64,000 nt of DNA from Alkalitalea saponilacus (GTDB taxonomy: Bacteria; Bacteroidota; Bacteroidia; Bacteroidales; Marinilabiliaceae), in NCBI RefSeq assembly GCF_900168165.1, contig NZ_FUYV01000001.1, positions 434,001 through 498,000 on the forward strand, written 5' to 3'. The translations under genes and the position numbers were made by a program. Shown here one piece after another: positions 18,333 through 26,556 of the stretch. The notes beneath the pieces are model-generated. The model made no database searches. It was not told the DNA's origin and saw nothing but the letters and a program-made list of their open reading frames with translations. Within the stretch, counting starts at the first letter, position 1, and each line of letters begins with the position of its first letter.

Positions 18333-19430
18333 ATGATATCTGGATTAAAAAAAGTAAAGCTGGTGCTGGATGATGGTACTGTGTTCAATGGAAAATCTTT
18401 TGGCTTTCCTAAGTCGGTTTCGGGAGAAGTGGTGTTTAATACGGCCATGACCGGATACCCTGAAAGTTTAACCGACCCCTCTTATAAGGGGCAGATTTTG
18501 GTGTCAACTTATCCATTGGTTGGAAATTACGGAGTTCCATCCAAAGAGGAAGAATTTGGTATTCCTAAATTTTATGAATCCGACCGGATTCATATCTCAG
18601 GCTTGGTGGTGTCTGATTATTCCTTTGAATTTAGTCACTGGAATGCAGGCCACAGCTTAAGTGATTGGCTTATTCAAAATGAAGTTCCCGGAATTTTTGA
18701 TATCGACACGCGTGAATTAACAAAAATTCTGAGGGAAAAGGGTCCAATGCTTGGAAAAATCATCATTGATGATGTAGATGTTCCTTTCTATAACCCGGAT
18801 AATGATAATCTTGCTGCTCAGGTTTGCGCAACAGAGAAGATGATTTATGGCAACGGAAAGCACCGAATTGTTTTGGTGGATACTGGTGCAAAGTATAATA
18901 TTCTTCGCTGCTTGCTAAAACGCGATACCACAGTTATTCGCGTGCCATGGGATTACGACTTTACAAAGGAGGATTACGATGGCATCATGTTGTCAAACGG
19001 ACCCGGAAATCCTGAAGTTTACAAAGAAACAGTTGCCAATATTCAAAAAGCACTTAAAGGTGATAAACCAATTTTTGGAATTTGTCTTGGCAACCAGCTA
19101 ATGGGCATCGCAGCCGGTGGTTCCACACACAAATTGAAATATGGGCACAGGGCGCATAACCACCCGGTAAAAAAGGTTGGGACTGATACTTGCTATATTA
19201 CTAGTCAGAACCATGGTTTTGTGTTGGACACCAAAAGCCTTGAAAAAGATTGGGAGCCTCTGTTTGTCAATCTGAATGACGATACAAACGAAGGGATTCG
19301 CCATAAAACCAAGCCATTTTTCTCCACTCAGTTTCACCCTGAAGCATCAAGCGGACCAACTGATACAGAATTTCTTTTTGATGAGTTTATCGGGTTAATT
19401 GAAAAATATAAGGAAGCGGTTGTGAGTTAG
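18333..19430 (+). CDS. carA: Carbamoyl-phosphate synthase small subunit
   Basis: Glutamine amidotransferase subunit that supplies ammonia to CarB. The 365 residues have an N-terminal CPSase-specific domain and a class I GATase domain with the triad C251 (FGICLGNQ), H335 and E337 (QFHPEAS). carB lies 15 kb away on the other strand. The stop at 19430 is followed after 9 bases by the first Rhs remnant, so the 3' end of carA marks the edge of the accessory region. Confidence 0.95.
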   Translation: MISGLKKVKLVLDDGTVFNGKSFGFPKSVSGEVVFNTAMTGYPESLTDPSYKGQILVSTYPLVGNYGVPSKEEEFGIPKFYESDRIHISGLVVSDYSFEFSHWNAGHSLSDWLIQNEVPGIFDIDTRELTKILREKGPMLGKIIIDDVDVPFYNPDNDNLAAQVCATEKMIYGNGKHRIVLVDTGAKYNILRCLLKRDTTVIRVPWDYDFTKEDYDGIMLSNGPGNPEVYKETVANIQKALKGDKPIFGICLGNQLMGIAAGGSTHKLKYGHRAHNHPVKKVGTDTCYITSQNHGFVLDTKSLEKDWEPLFVNLNDDTNEGIRHKTKPFFSTQFHPEASSGPTDTEFLFDEFIGLIEKYKEAVVS

Positions 19431-19438
19431 CATTCAGG

Positions 19439-20197
19439 TTGCTGATTGCATTGGATTTTTTGGATTGGTATGATTACGGAGCTAGAATGTATGACCCGGC
19501 GCTGGGGCGTTGGCACAGTGTTGACCCGTTGGCGGAAAAATATGCTCCCATTTCGCCATACGCTTATGTGGCTAATAATCCTTTAAGGTTTATTGATCCA
19601 GACGGTAGGAAAATTGTTGATGCAACAGGAAAACCCATTACATATTCAGCTCAAACTGGTTGGTCTTCAAATTTTACAGCTGATGTTAGACGAATAGGCA
19701 CAGCGATGATGGCAACTCCAAAAGGAAAAGAAATGTTTAATAAGATGGTAAGTGCAAACCACAACATAACAATAACTATTGACCCAGGAAAAGGCGATGG
19801 TACACGAAATGGTTATGCTTCAACTAGCAAATCAGGCAATAATATTGGTAGTGCAGATATAGTAATATATGAGGGAATGGCAGAACAAACCGTAAATAAA
19901 ATACAGACAGTTAAAGCTGCTTTAGAGAATGGGGCAAGGCTAACAAGTACACCAGGAGAAGAAACACAGGCCTTACTAGATAATGCACCTAAAAATACGG
20001 ATGAGTTTATGGCTAATGTAGCAGCTCACGAAGCAGAGCATGCAACAAATAAGGCGGCTAATGCACATTTCGAACCAAGTTTAGCAAAAAGGGAAGCCAT
20101 CGCTAATCAGACTCAAATAGAAGTAATTAAGCAAACACCTCAGTATCGTTTAGAGAAACTTGAGCCAAGACCCGCAGTTGTTATACCATCAAATTAA
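19439..20197 (+). pseudogene. Orphan Rhs C-terminus with HExxH tip (cassette A)
   Basis: Only the end of an Rhs/YD-repeat protein is present: the repeat-associated core ([38 protein letters not shown], residues about 8-57) followed by a different tip of about 195 residues. The tip holds HEAEH in [12 protein letters not shown] (about residues 198-209), the zinc-peptidase pattern HExxH, with a further glutamate in AKREAIANQ as a possible third ligand. There is no signal peptide or YD-repeat region and the first codon is TTG, so the frame is probably a displaced fragment rather than an expressed full gene. It would become active only by recombination onto a complete Rhs gene. Confidence 0.7.
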
Positions 20198-20209
20198 TTG
20201 GATAGCGTT

Positions 20210-20710
20210 ATGAAAAAAATAATTACATTAATTTCTATTTCATTTGTGATTTTGTTTGCTAAAGGGCAAGCGTTTTCCGACAGTCTATATTTTCATTTGT
20301 ATAACTATCAGATAATCAAAGGAGAGTTAAAGGCAGATTTAGAATTAGATAAATTATGCACACGTTTTAATATTGAAGAACTTATTGATAGCACAAATGT
20401 TGAAACTTTTAGCCTCTATAAGTTTTATCATTTAGAATATGAAGATCCATTAACCTCTTTTTTGATTATAAAGCCTAATAAAATTGAAATATACGACCTC
20501 TTAAGTTTTGATGCTCTCATTGAAACAATACTAGATACCTCAATTGATGAGAAAGTTAAAGCTTTGTGGATAAAGGAAGTTTTAAGAATGCTTCGTGGCT
20601 TTTATGAAGTCGTCGATATGGAGAGACTTGTAATTCAAAAGGATTTTGGGAAGTATCAATACTTTATTCCTTTATCAAACCTAAAAAACAAAGAAGGTAT
20701 AATAAGATAA
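20210..20710 (+). CDS. Secreted small protein, candidate immunity to cassette A
   Basis: From the ATG at 20210 the protein is 166 residues with a clear signal peptide (MKKIITLISISFVILFAKG). The rest is acidic and without recognised domain. It begins 12 bases after the cassette A tip stops, the position typical of immunity genes. An exported location would fit protection against a toxin acting in the periplasm. No family was recognised, so the role is inferred only from position. Confidence 0.55.
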   Translation: MKKIITLISISFVILFAKGQAFSDSLYFHLYNYQIIKGELKADLELDKLCTRFNIEELIDSTNVETFSLYKFYHLEYEDPLTSFLIIKPNKIEIYDLLSFDALIETILDTSIDEKVKALWIKEVLRMLRGFYEVVDMERLVIQKDFGKYQYFIPLSNLKNKEGIIR

Positions 20711-20716
20711 AGCAAA

Positions 20717-20802
20717 AGCTTGTCCAGTATGAGTTTTTTGATTTATAACGCAGCAATATTTTAATTTTAACCAATTTGCAATAGTATTTATGTTTTCGCT
20801 TT
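20717..20802. repeat. Diverged copy of the inter-cassette sequence
   Basis: The stretch TTTTTTGATTTATAACGCAGC...AATATTTTAATT resembles 26520-26555 (TTTTTGCTTTATAAAGCAGC...AATATCTTTATT). It separates cassettes A and B and codes for nothing visible. Confidence 0.4.
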
Positions 20803-21591
20803 GTTGACCCGTTGGCGGATTTTGCACCTAGTATATCACCTTATAATTATGTATTAAACAATCCTGTAAATCTGGTGGATCCGGATGGTATGTGGTGGCG
20901 ATTTTGGGAAAGCAAGGAAAAACGACATCAACGTCAAAAACAAAGGCAGATTAACAGAGATAAGCGGCAACGAGATCGAAGATGGAGTGGAGATGGAAGA
21001 AAATCACCCAATGATAATAGAAGGGGAGGATATGGGCGTCCAGTTGCTGCAGGTCCTGATTTTGGTGGTACAATTTCGATGGGGCCAATGTTAGCAGTTA
21101 GAGAAGCAAATAGACCTCGACCTGTTAGTCCTATGCGACTACCACAATCTAGCATGCCTTCAATAACTGAGCCTCCTTTGGAAATCGTTGATACACCTAT
21201 TACAAATAGAGGATTCTCTCGGCCACGTATTACGGTTGGAGCTACTCAGTCATTTGAAGGTAATTTATTTTCCCCAAACTCATATGAGATTGTAACCTCA
21301 GAACGTTTTGAAGCGTTTATTTCGCCAATTGTTAATTATTTACGTTTAAATAAGAATATTAGAATCCAAATAAGGATTAAAACTAATGTTCCATTTAATG
21401 AGAGGGTTGATGGCATAAATGATTTATCTCAAGTTGCAATTAACAGAAGGGCATGGGAATTGCAACGATATTTAATGCGTACGTATGGTTTGCCTGAAAC
21501 TCAAATAACATGGGATAATGATAAAGGAAATAATTATAAGAGCACTTTGGGTCAAAAAAGAATGAGTACTGAGTTTAAAATTATAGAGTAA
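20785..21591 (+). pseudogene. Orphan Rhs C-terminus with OmpA-like tip (cassette B)
   Basis: The frame opens after a stop at 20782 without a good start (first usable codon TTG at 20812). It begins inside the Rhs core (FVDPLADFAPSISPY, NNPVNLVDPDG), continues with a basic arginine/lysine-rich linker, and ends in about 110 residues similar to an OmpA-type peptidoglycan-binding domain (IQIRIKTNV..., INRRAWELQRYLMRTYGLP). The core is shorter than in cassettes A and C, lacking the [13 protein letters not shown] part. It is a displaced 3' fragment. Confidence 0.65.
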
Positions 21592-21592
21592 T

Positions 21593-22042
21593 ATGTTGAC
21601 AACGATCTTTTTTGTGATTGTATTTGCATTATCTACGAATGTTTCTGCTCAGGACAATATGAAGAGATGGAGTAAAGAATTTCCAATTACAATTGATGAC
21701 TTTAAAGGACTGCCATCAGAAGTTGAGACAAGGTATCCTAAAGGCGTTTTTAATGATATCCCAGCGGCATATTTAGCTACGTCAATTTCTTTCGAAACTC
21801 GATATGCAACAAATTATTGGGAAGTCTCCGTGATGAATGAAATGGATAGAAACCTATCATTTGTAAATGACACAACAGTTAAATATTGGTTGCAGCATGA
21901 ACAAATTCATTTTAATATAAATGAGGTATATGCTCGGAAAATCAGAAGAGCTGTTGAAATATTGCAAAAAAGAAATGAAAGAAATATTGATGCATATAAT
22001 AAAGTGATAGATCTCAAATTAAATAAGCTTGATTCAGTTTGA
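21593..22042 (+). CDS. Secreted DUF922-like protein with HExxH motif
   Basis: A 149-residue protein with a signal peptide (MLTTIFFVIVFALSTNVSAQ) and, near residue 103, HEQIHFNINEVYARK. HExxH followed by a downstream glutamate is the pattern of DUF922, proposed to be secreted zinc peptidases. The ATG begins 1 base after the cassette B stop, so it is coupled to that tip. It could be an immunity protein, a companion enzyme or an independent protease. Confidence 0.6.
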   Translation: MLTTIFFVIVFALSTNVSAQDNMKRWSKEFPITIDDFKGLPSEVETRYPKGVFNDIPAAYLATSISFETRYATNYWEVSVMNEMDRNLSFVNDTTVKYWLQHEQIHFNINEVYARKIRRAVEILQKRNERNIDAYNKVIDLKLNKLDSV

Positions 22043-22043
22043 T

Positions 22044-22142
22044 TTTGAAACGGGTTTTGGGGTAAATATAAGCAACCAAAACAGATGGGAACGTAAAATT
22101 CAAGATTTGTTGATAGAATTAGAAGAATATGCAGGTGAGTAA
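22044..22142 (+). pseudogene. Orphan tail fragment 1
   Basis: An open stretch overlapping the end of the preceding region by frame reads FETGFGVNISNQNRW and ends LLIELEEYAGE before a TAA. It has no start, no Rhs core and no known domain; it looks like the last 33 residues of another toxin tip. No gene follows it directly, only the hairpin repeats. Confidence 0.4.
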
Positions 22143-22182
22143 TTATGGTTCAATGTCGTTTAGATAGTGATAATTCATAATT

Positions 22183-22318
22183 GTTTGTAGTCCCCAGCTC
22201 GGCGTAATTTCTTTGCAAGCAAAGCGGCATATCCGAGCGGTAATTACGTCGAATCCTAACTTGCAGTTTGTAACTGCCATAGCCCCATAGCAAAAAAGCG
22301 TTATCTCTACAATTGTAG
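22183..22318. repeat. Inter-cassette hairpin repeat, copy 1
   Basis: Contains CAGCTCGGCGTAATT ... GGTAATTACGTCGAATCCTA, and GCAGTT-TGT-AACTGC (22263-22277), an exact 6-bp stem with a 3-base loop. The same string order (CAGCTCGGCGTAATT, TTACGTCGAATCCTAAC, CAGTTTGTAACTGCCAT) recurs at 26400-26458, and part at 24718-24756. Confidence 0.7.
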
Positions 22319-22531
22319 TCAGGAGACTATATAGATTCTAACGACAATGTTGCCGTTCCGCTCTGCCGCTTGGTTTACAAAGGAACTCGCGCCAATGAGG
22401 GTAAATCCAATATATGGCAGGTCATAAATTACGTGAGTTCAACAGAACGGTACCAGCTGATTAACCTGGGCAGCTTACATAGCAAACTTGAAAAACTTCA
22501 CCCATTAAATGATACCAAAAGTGATTATTAA
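22319..22531 (+). pseudogene. Orphan tail fragment 2 (RANEG junction)
   Basis: Open from a TAG at 22316 to TAA at 22529-22531, 70 codons with no start. It reads NDNVAVPLCRLVYKGTRANEG, then IWQVINYV and SKLEKLHPLN. The TRANEG part is encoded at CGCGCCAATGAGG (22388-22400), the junction shared with fragments 3 and 4. The 3' part from 22407 is repeated, with frame damage, at 26811-26930. It is followed after 26 bases by a toxin-antitoxin pair. Confidence 0.5.
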
Positions 22532-22562
22532 TCTTTAAATTTGTAAGAGATAAAACAATGAA
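22407..22562 (+). repeat. Duplicated leader of toxin-antitoxin module 1
   Basis: This segment (tail fragment 2 and the antitoxin leader) matches 26811-26962. In both copies TAAATTTG, a -7-like element, is 22 bases before the antitoxin ATG, within TTAATCT-TAAATTTGTA-GAGATAAA. Similarity ends shortly after the start codon. Confidence 0.7.
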
Positions 22563-22803
22563 TGCTATGAATCTTCAAGCAAGAAAACTGGAATTGGTTC
22601 AGATGATATTAGATACTGACCGACCAAGTTTATTGGAAAAGGTCAGTCAAATCCTCAAACAGGAGAAAGAAGCTGACTGGTGGGATGAATTGCCTATATC
22701 TGTTCAGCAAGACATTGAAGTAGGGATTAAGGAAGCTGACAGAGGAGAGACTACTCCTCATGAAGAAGTTATGAAAGAAGTTCGCTTAAGATATGGCATT
22801 TGA
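22558..22803 (+). CDS. Antitoxin of RelE/ParE-type module 1
   Basis: An 81-residue acidic protein with an N-terminal helical part (LELVQMILDTDRPSLLEKVSQIL) and the ADWWDELP motif, then DIEVGIKEADRGETTPHEEV, typical of short addiction-module antitoxins partnered with RelE/ParE toxins. It overlaps the toxin start by 11 bases, so the two are translationally coupled. Confidence 0.8.
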   Translation: MNAMNLQARKLELVQMILDTDRPSLLEKVSQILKQEKEADWWDELPISVQQDIEVGIKEADRGETTPHEEVMKEVRLRYGI

Positions 22804-23086
22804 GATGGAAATAGCCTGGTCAAATCAAGCACGAAAAGATTACTATAAAGTATTGGACTATCTTCATGAAAATTGGGGGTTAAATGAAGTGAAAAACTTT
22901 GTGGATAAGACAGAGGAAGTTCTCGGTGTTATTAAAAAACATCCTAAAACTTTTGTTGAATCCCCTCGAAAAAGAAATGTCCGAAAAGGCTTTGTTACCA
23001 AGCACAATAGCTTGTTTTATAAAGTTAAACCTTACAAGAAGGAAATAATCTTACTTACATTTTGGGGACAATCGACAAAACCATAA
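22793..23086 (+). CDS. RelE/ParE-type toxin of module 1
   Basis: A 97-residue basic protein beginning with WSNQARKDYYKVLDYLHENWG and ending with the VKPYKKEIILLTFWGQ strand, the pattern of the RelE/ParE fold. Whether it is a ribosome-dependent RNase (RelE) or a gyrase poison (ParE) cannot be told. It appears intact, unlike the second module's toxin. It overlaps the antitoxin gene. Confidence 0.82.
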   Translation: MAFEMEIAWSNQARKDYYKVLDYLHENWGLNEVKNFVDKTEEVLGVIKKHPKTFVESPRKRNVRKGFVTKHNSLFYKVKPYKKEIILLTFWGQSTKP

Positions 23087-23318
23087 GAAACTCAAATATT
23101 AACCTCCAACGCACAAGACCCCGTTGAGGTAAAAACTCACAAATTTGGGCAAAAACAAATTTTCCTTGATTCATGGTTAGCCTATTTTGTAGACTAACTT
23201 AATCAATTCAAATCGTCACCACATTAAAAAGCTTGTAAAACGTATGTTATCAACGATTTCAAAGAACGAAAATTAATTTTTAGTAGACACTTATGATGCC
23301 AACTCTTTAAAACAAATT

Positions 23319-24245
23319 TTGCGTGGCGAAGTTTACATTGACATGAGTGGCACCCCCAACTATCACTACTTCCTGAGAGATCATTTGTGCAACACTAGGG
23401 TCGTGGTAAATCAAAGTAACACCCTCGTGCAACAAACAGCATACTATCCGTTTGGAATGGCCTTTAGCAAAGGCGGCAGTGCCGACAACAAGTACCTTTA
23501 CAACGGTAAAGAGTTACAAGAGGATGTTATTGGAAATGGAGTGTTGGATTGGTACGATTACGGAGCTAGAATGTATGACCCGACACTGGGACGTTGGCAT
23601 AGCATAGATGCTATGTATGACCATCATTTTGGATGGTCTCCATATGTTTATGTTTTGAATAACCCAATACAAAACATAGACCTTTATGGCTATACAGATT
23701 GGAAAACTGTAGGTAGCGGTATTGCAGTTACAGCTGGAGGGCTTACTTCAACGATTGGTGGAATAGGAGCAGCAATTACACCTACAGGTGCAGGACAAGT
23801 AGGTGGAGCGGCTTTGATTTCAGCAGGAATTCCGAGTATTGGTTTAGGTATAATTATAGAAGGAGTTCGAGATAATGGTAATGGTCAAAACATCCCAGGA
23901 GGGCTTGGTGAAGCTGGCGGAATGATGTATGACCAAGCAAAGAGCGATGGAGGGACAGCAGGACGGCAAATTGGAACTCTTGTTGACTTCGGAGTAAATG
24001 TTAGTGGAGGAGCTTCAACTTTGACGGAAAAAGTAGTTGTTGGAGCACTCGCAATTGACCTAATTGGTTCTGTCTTTAGTACTCAAGAGAATAATAGTGG
24101 AATAGGAATTTCTGATACGAATAATACATCTGCTAAAAGTGATAATACACGAGTTATTCCTTCAAGTTCTTCTGAAAGGCCTATTGATTTTACAGGCAAA
24201 CATGATATTGATGAATCATTAGTAAAAGAATTTTTTAATAAATAA
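23319..24245 (+). pseudogene. Orphan Rhs C-terminus with glycine-rich tip (cassette C)
   Basis: The longest Rhs remnant: the YD-type end (NYHYFLRDHLCNTRVVV), [44 protein letters not shown] and NNPIQNIDLYG make up residues 10-127. The remaining 180 residues are a glycine-rich, hydrophobic segment (VGSGIAVTAGGLTSTIGGIGAA..., about 129-200) that could span membranes, then a serine/asparagine-rich tail. No start codon context or export signal; first codon TTG. The tip could be pore-forming, but no family was recognised. Confidence 0.65.
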
Positions 24246-24252
24246 TGAAAGT

Positions 24253-24663
24253 ATGAATCGGGCTTTAAAATTTCGAGCAGTATATTTAAATGGACTTTTT
24301 ATTAGAATGTTCATTGTAAGCATTGTTCTTAGTCTATTTATGTTTACCGCTCTTGATATTGACTATAGTTTTATCTACTTATTTAGTATGATAATTGTTT
24401 TTATTGGCGTTTTGTCAGTTTTTTATTTAAACAGAAAAGACGTTGAATTTATTGAAATAAAAGACAGTACAGTTGAAATTCATTATTTTAATAAATCATT
24501 TTTTAAAAAAGATTCATTGATTGTATTAAAAGAAAGTCTCTATATTCGGCGAGATGAAAATATAATTACCTTGCTTAAAGATGATAATATCATTGGCTTG
24601 ATAAGAAAGAATTCATTAATATCTAATTCTTGGGAGGAAATAAAAATTGCTTTAGTTGAATAA
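24253..24663 (+). CDS. Two-helix membrane protein, candidate immunity to cassette C
   Basis: A 136-residue protein with two transmembrane helices (about 15-35 and 40-60) followed by a basic, strand-rich cytosolic part resembling the bacterial PH-like fold of small membrane proteins. It begins 7 bases after the cassette C tip. A membrane protein next to a hydrophobic tip fits an immunity role against a membrane-acting toxin, but this is inferred from position and topology only. Confidence 0.55.
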   Translation: MNRALKFRAVYLNGLFIRMFIVSIVLSLFMFTALDIDYSFIYLFSMIIVFIGVLSVFYLNRKDVEFIEIKDSTVEIHYFNKSFFKKDSLIVLKESLYIRRDENIITLLKDDNIIGLIRKNSLISNSWEEIKIALVE

Positions 24664-24717
24664 TTGATTGTCTTTTCCCTCGCTCGTTGTCTTTTGTGCA
24701 AGGCTATGTGTTGGTTG

Positions 24718-24830
24718 ACTACGTCGAATCCTAACCGGTAGTTTGTAACTGCCATTGACTTCGTCAATCTATGATTCTTGTTAAACCAAGCGGCATAGCC
24801 GTGCGGCCGAGGGGCAATAACGACTTATAA
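24718..24830. repeat. Inter-cassette hairpin repeat, copy 2
   Basis: TACGTCGAATCCTAACCGG is followed by GGTAGTT-TGT-AACTGCC (24737-24753, one mismatch) and by a segment (AAACCAAGCGGCATAGCCG...CGGCCGAGG) that recurs in degraded form at 27590-27655. Confidence 0.65.
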
Positions 24831-24848
24831 AAGACAATATTTACACCC

Positions 24849-24938
24849 CGTTCGCGCCAATTTGCAATCGGGGCAAAGTCGAGAACTGGGTTTTTAAGGT
24901 AAATAGGGAGCCGAATTACAAATTCGCGCCAACGAAAG
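24849..24938. repeat. 90-bp direct repeat, copy 1
   Basis: Matches 25635-25724 over 90 bases with about seven differences. It contains CGCGCCAA twice (24853 and 24925) and the hairpin CGAATT-ACA-AATTCG (24912-24926). A TAG inside it (24904) opens the frame of tail fragment 3. Confidence 0.85.
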
Positions 24939-25065
24939 TTATAATATCTCTAGTCGTATTGGCGGAAGAAGATCAGGTTATTTTAAAAACTATATATCTC
25001 CATTAGGAAAATACGAAAGATATAGGACTTATTATCCGCCATCTACCAGCGAGGGAGTTGAATAA
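24907..25065 (+). pseudogene. Orphan tail fragment 3 (RANES junction)
   Basis: Open from inside the 90-bp repeat: ELQIRANES, then YNISSRIGGRRSGYFKNY, ending in TYYPPSTSEGVE before TAA. The basic, tyrosine-rich composition suggests the extreme C-terminus of a toxin tip. No start codon. A candidate immunity gene begins 33 bases downstream. Confidence 0.5.
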
Positions 25066-25098
25066 TAAGAGTTTATAATCATCCTGTAACAATACGCT

Positions 25099-25545
25099 AT
25101 GATACACGCGAAAACATTTTTAAAAGTGAATAATTTAAAAATAATATCACTCTTAACTGCCTTCTTATCAATCGGATGTAATAATAAGGTTGTTTTTTAT
25201 TCTGATGATTCTCAAGATGTAAAATATCAGGTTGTTGATGTTGATTCTTTAGAAATGAAAGCATTAGATTATGACAATAAACCAATTGAAATTAGTGGTT
25301 ACTTTCATATGGATATTGAGAATATTTATATACATAACAATAACAATGAAAATAGGATATGGTTAGATTTTAACTTTTTTAAACCACTTAAAGGTGATAA
25401 TGATGATACTTTAAATGGAAAAAGATTAATGACTTTGAAAGGAAAAAAGGTAAAAGTCAGAGGAGTATATAAAATTGATAAAACAGGTCATTTAGGAGTC
25501 TATAATGGAGGTATAACAGATATAACATTATTTGGTAGTAACTAA
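25099..25545 (+). CDS. Small lipoprotein, candidate immunity to fragment 3
   Basis: A 148-residue protein with an N-terminal hydrophobic helix ending in a lipobox-like SIGC (residues about 24-27, LTAFLSIGC), so probably a lipoprotein despite a longer than usual basic N-terminus. The body is strand-rich (WLDFNFFKPLKG, MTLKGKKVKVRGVYKID) and could be an OB-like barrel. No family recognised; the immunity role is inferred from its position after a toxin-tail fragment. Confidence 0.5.
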   Translation: MIHAKTFLKVNNLKIISLLTAFLSIGCNNKVVFYSDDSQDVKYQVVDVDSLEMKALDYDNKPIEISGYFHMDIENIYIHNNNNENRIWLDFNFFKPLKGDNDDTLNGKRLMTLKGKKVKVRGVYKIDKTGHLGVYNGGITDITLFGSN

Positions 25546-25634
25546 ACGATAGTGTTTAGAAAAAAAAGGTTCTCATACCTATTTTATTTACACAAACTAC
25601 TTGGTAAACTAAGCATTATAGCCGAGCGGTATCC

Positions 25635-25724
25635 CGTTAGCGCCGATTTGCAATCGGGGCAAAGTCGAGAACTGGGTTTTTAAGGTAAATAGGGGATCGA
25701 ATTACAAATTCGCGCCAACGGAGG
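25635..25724. repeat. 90-bp direct repeat, copy 2
   Basis: Second copy of the repeat at 24849-24938. It holds two perfect mini-hairpins, CCGATT-TGC-AATCGG (25643-25657) and CGAATT-ACA-AATTCG (25698-25712), and ends with CGCGCCAACG, after which the sequences diverge completely. Confidence 0.85.
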
Positions 25725-25869
25725 TTTGAGGCATCAAAAAGCTTATGATGCTAAAAATAATATTGATATTGGACGTGGAAATTTAATGTACATTTATGGT
25801 CAAAATGGAATGTATTTAAATACTGAACAACTGCAAGACCTTAGGAACAGAGTTCAGGAACAGCAATAA
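25693..25869 (+). pseudogene. Orphan tail fragment 4 (RANGG junction)
   Basis: Open from a TAG in the 90-bp repeat: ELQIRANGG, then LRHQKAYDAKNN, IDIGRGNLMYIYGQNG and a C-terminus ending in LRNRVQEQQ before TAA. It is 58 codons, without a start codon. The first ten residues are almost the same as in fragment 3 and the rest is unrelated, which places the swap point in or just after Arg-Ala-Asn. Confidence 0.5.
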
Positions 25870-25882
25870 AATATTTTAAAAG

Positions 25883-26341
25883 ATGAATTATTTCAGTTTT
25901 TATCAACTTGTTTTGTTTATTGTTTTATGGTGGTATCCACAGAGCTGTGTCTTAGGACAAGATTGCAATTCTGTTAAAAGCATAGATTTTTATGATATAG
26001 AAGTGTCTTATCTGGCTGAAACAGATAATCAAAGACCATGTGCTATTGACTCGTTATTGATAATTTTAGAAGGCTATTTTAATGAAGACTTAATTCAAAT
26101 ATATATCAATGGAGAGATTTATTATGAAAATAAAATTACGAGTGATGAGTCTACGAGTTTATCTGGCGTGATATATGTTGAAAATTTCAAGCTAGTTAGT
26201 AGTGTTGGAATTAGAAAAAATAGGGGTAAAATGGCTTTTGTTGAAACTAATAATCAATGCCATCCAATTGGTGTCCGGTTTGATTATGTTAGAAAGGTCT
26301 TACAGGTTCTTTTATATACGCAAACTCCGTTTTTTCATTGA
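25883..26341 (+). CDS. Secreted small protein, candidate immunity to fragment 4
   Basis: A 152-residue protein with a signal-peptide-like start (FYQLVLFIVLWWYPQSCVLG) and four cysteines, starting 13 bases after fragment 4. No known family. Its place directly after a toxin-tail fragment suggests immunity, but nothing in its sequence proves it. Confidence 0.45.
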   Translation: MNYFSFYQLVLFIVLWWYPQSCVLGQDCNSVKSIDFYDIEVSYLAETDNQRPCAIDSLLIILEGYFNEDLIQIYINGEIYYENKITSDESTSLSGVIYVENFKLVSSVGIRKNRGKMAFVETNNQCHPIGVRFDYVRKVLQVLLYTQTPFFH

Positions 26342-26394
26342 ACTTCTTTCTTCGTTTGTGAGGACACTGGGGCAATGCAAAATATAAATAAAGA

Positions 26395-26556
26395 ACACCC
26401 CAGCTCGGCGTAATTTGTAATTACGTCGAATCCTAACCGGCAGTTTGTAACTGCCATTAGGCAAAATAAGATTTAATTTAAGATTACGTTATTAATGTAA
26501 TAACAAAGTTCGGCAATTCCGGGCTTTTTGCTTTATAAAGCAGCAATATCTTTATT
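26395..26556. repeat. Inter-cassette hairpin repeat, copy 3
   Basis: Holds two perfect 7-bp stems with a TGT loop: CGTAATT-TGT-AATTACG (26409-26425) and GGCAGTT-TGT-AACTGCC (26439-26455). The right end (26513-26556) has the CGGGCTTTTTGCTTTATAAA-type segment also seen, diverged, at 20717-20760. Confidence 0.75.

Larger units (their letters stand above)
24664..25098. other. Repeat-rich gap with one tail fragment
   Basis: This 435-bp gap holds hairpin repeat copy 2 (24718-24830), the first copy of the 90-bp direct repeat (24849-24938) and tail fragment 3. No complete gene. Confidence 0.6.

Noticed and set aside
22183-26556. Repeats between cassettes as a CRISPR array
   Set aside because: The repeats are not regularly spaced, spacers are 100 bp to several kb and contain reading frames, and no cas gene is present.
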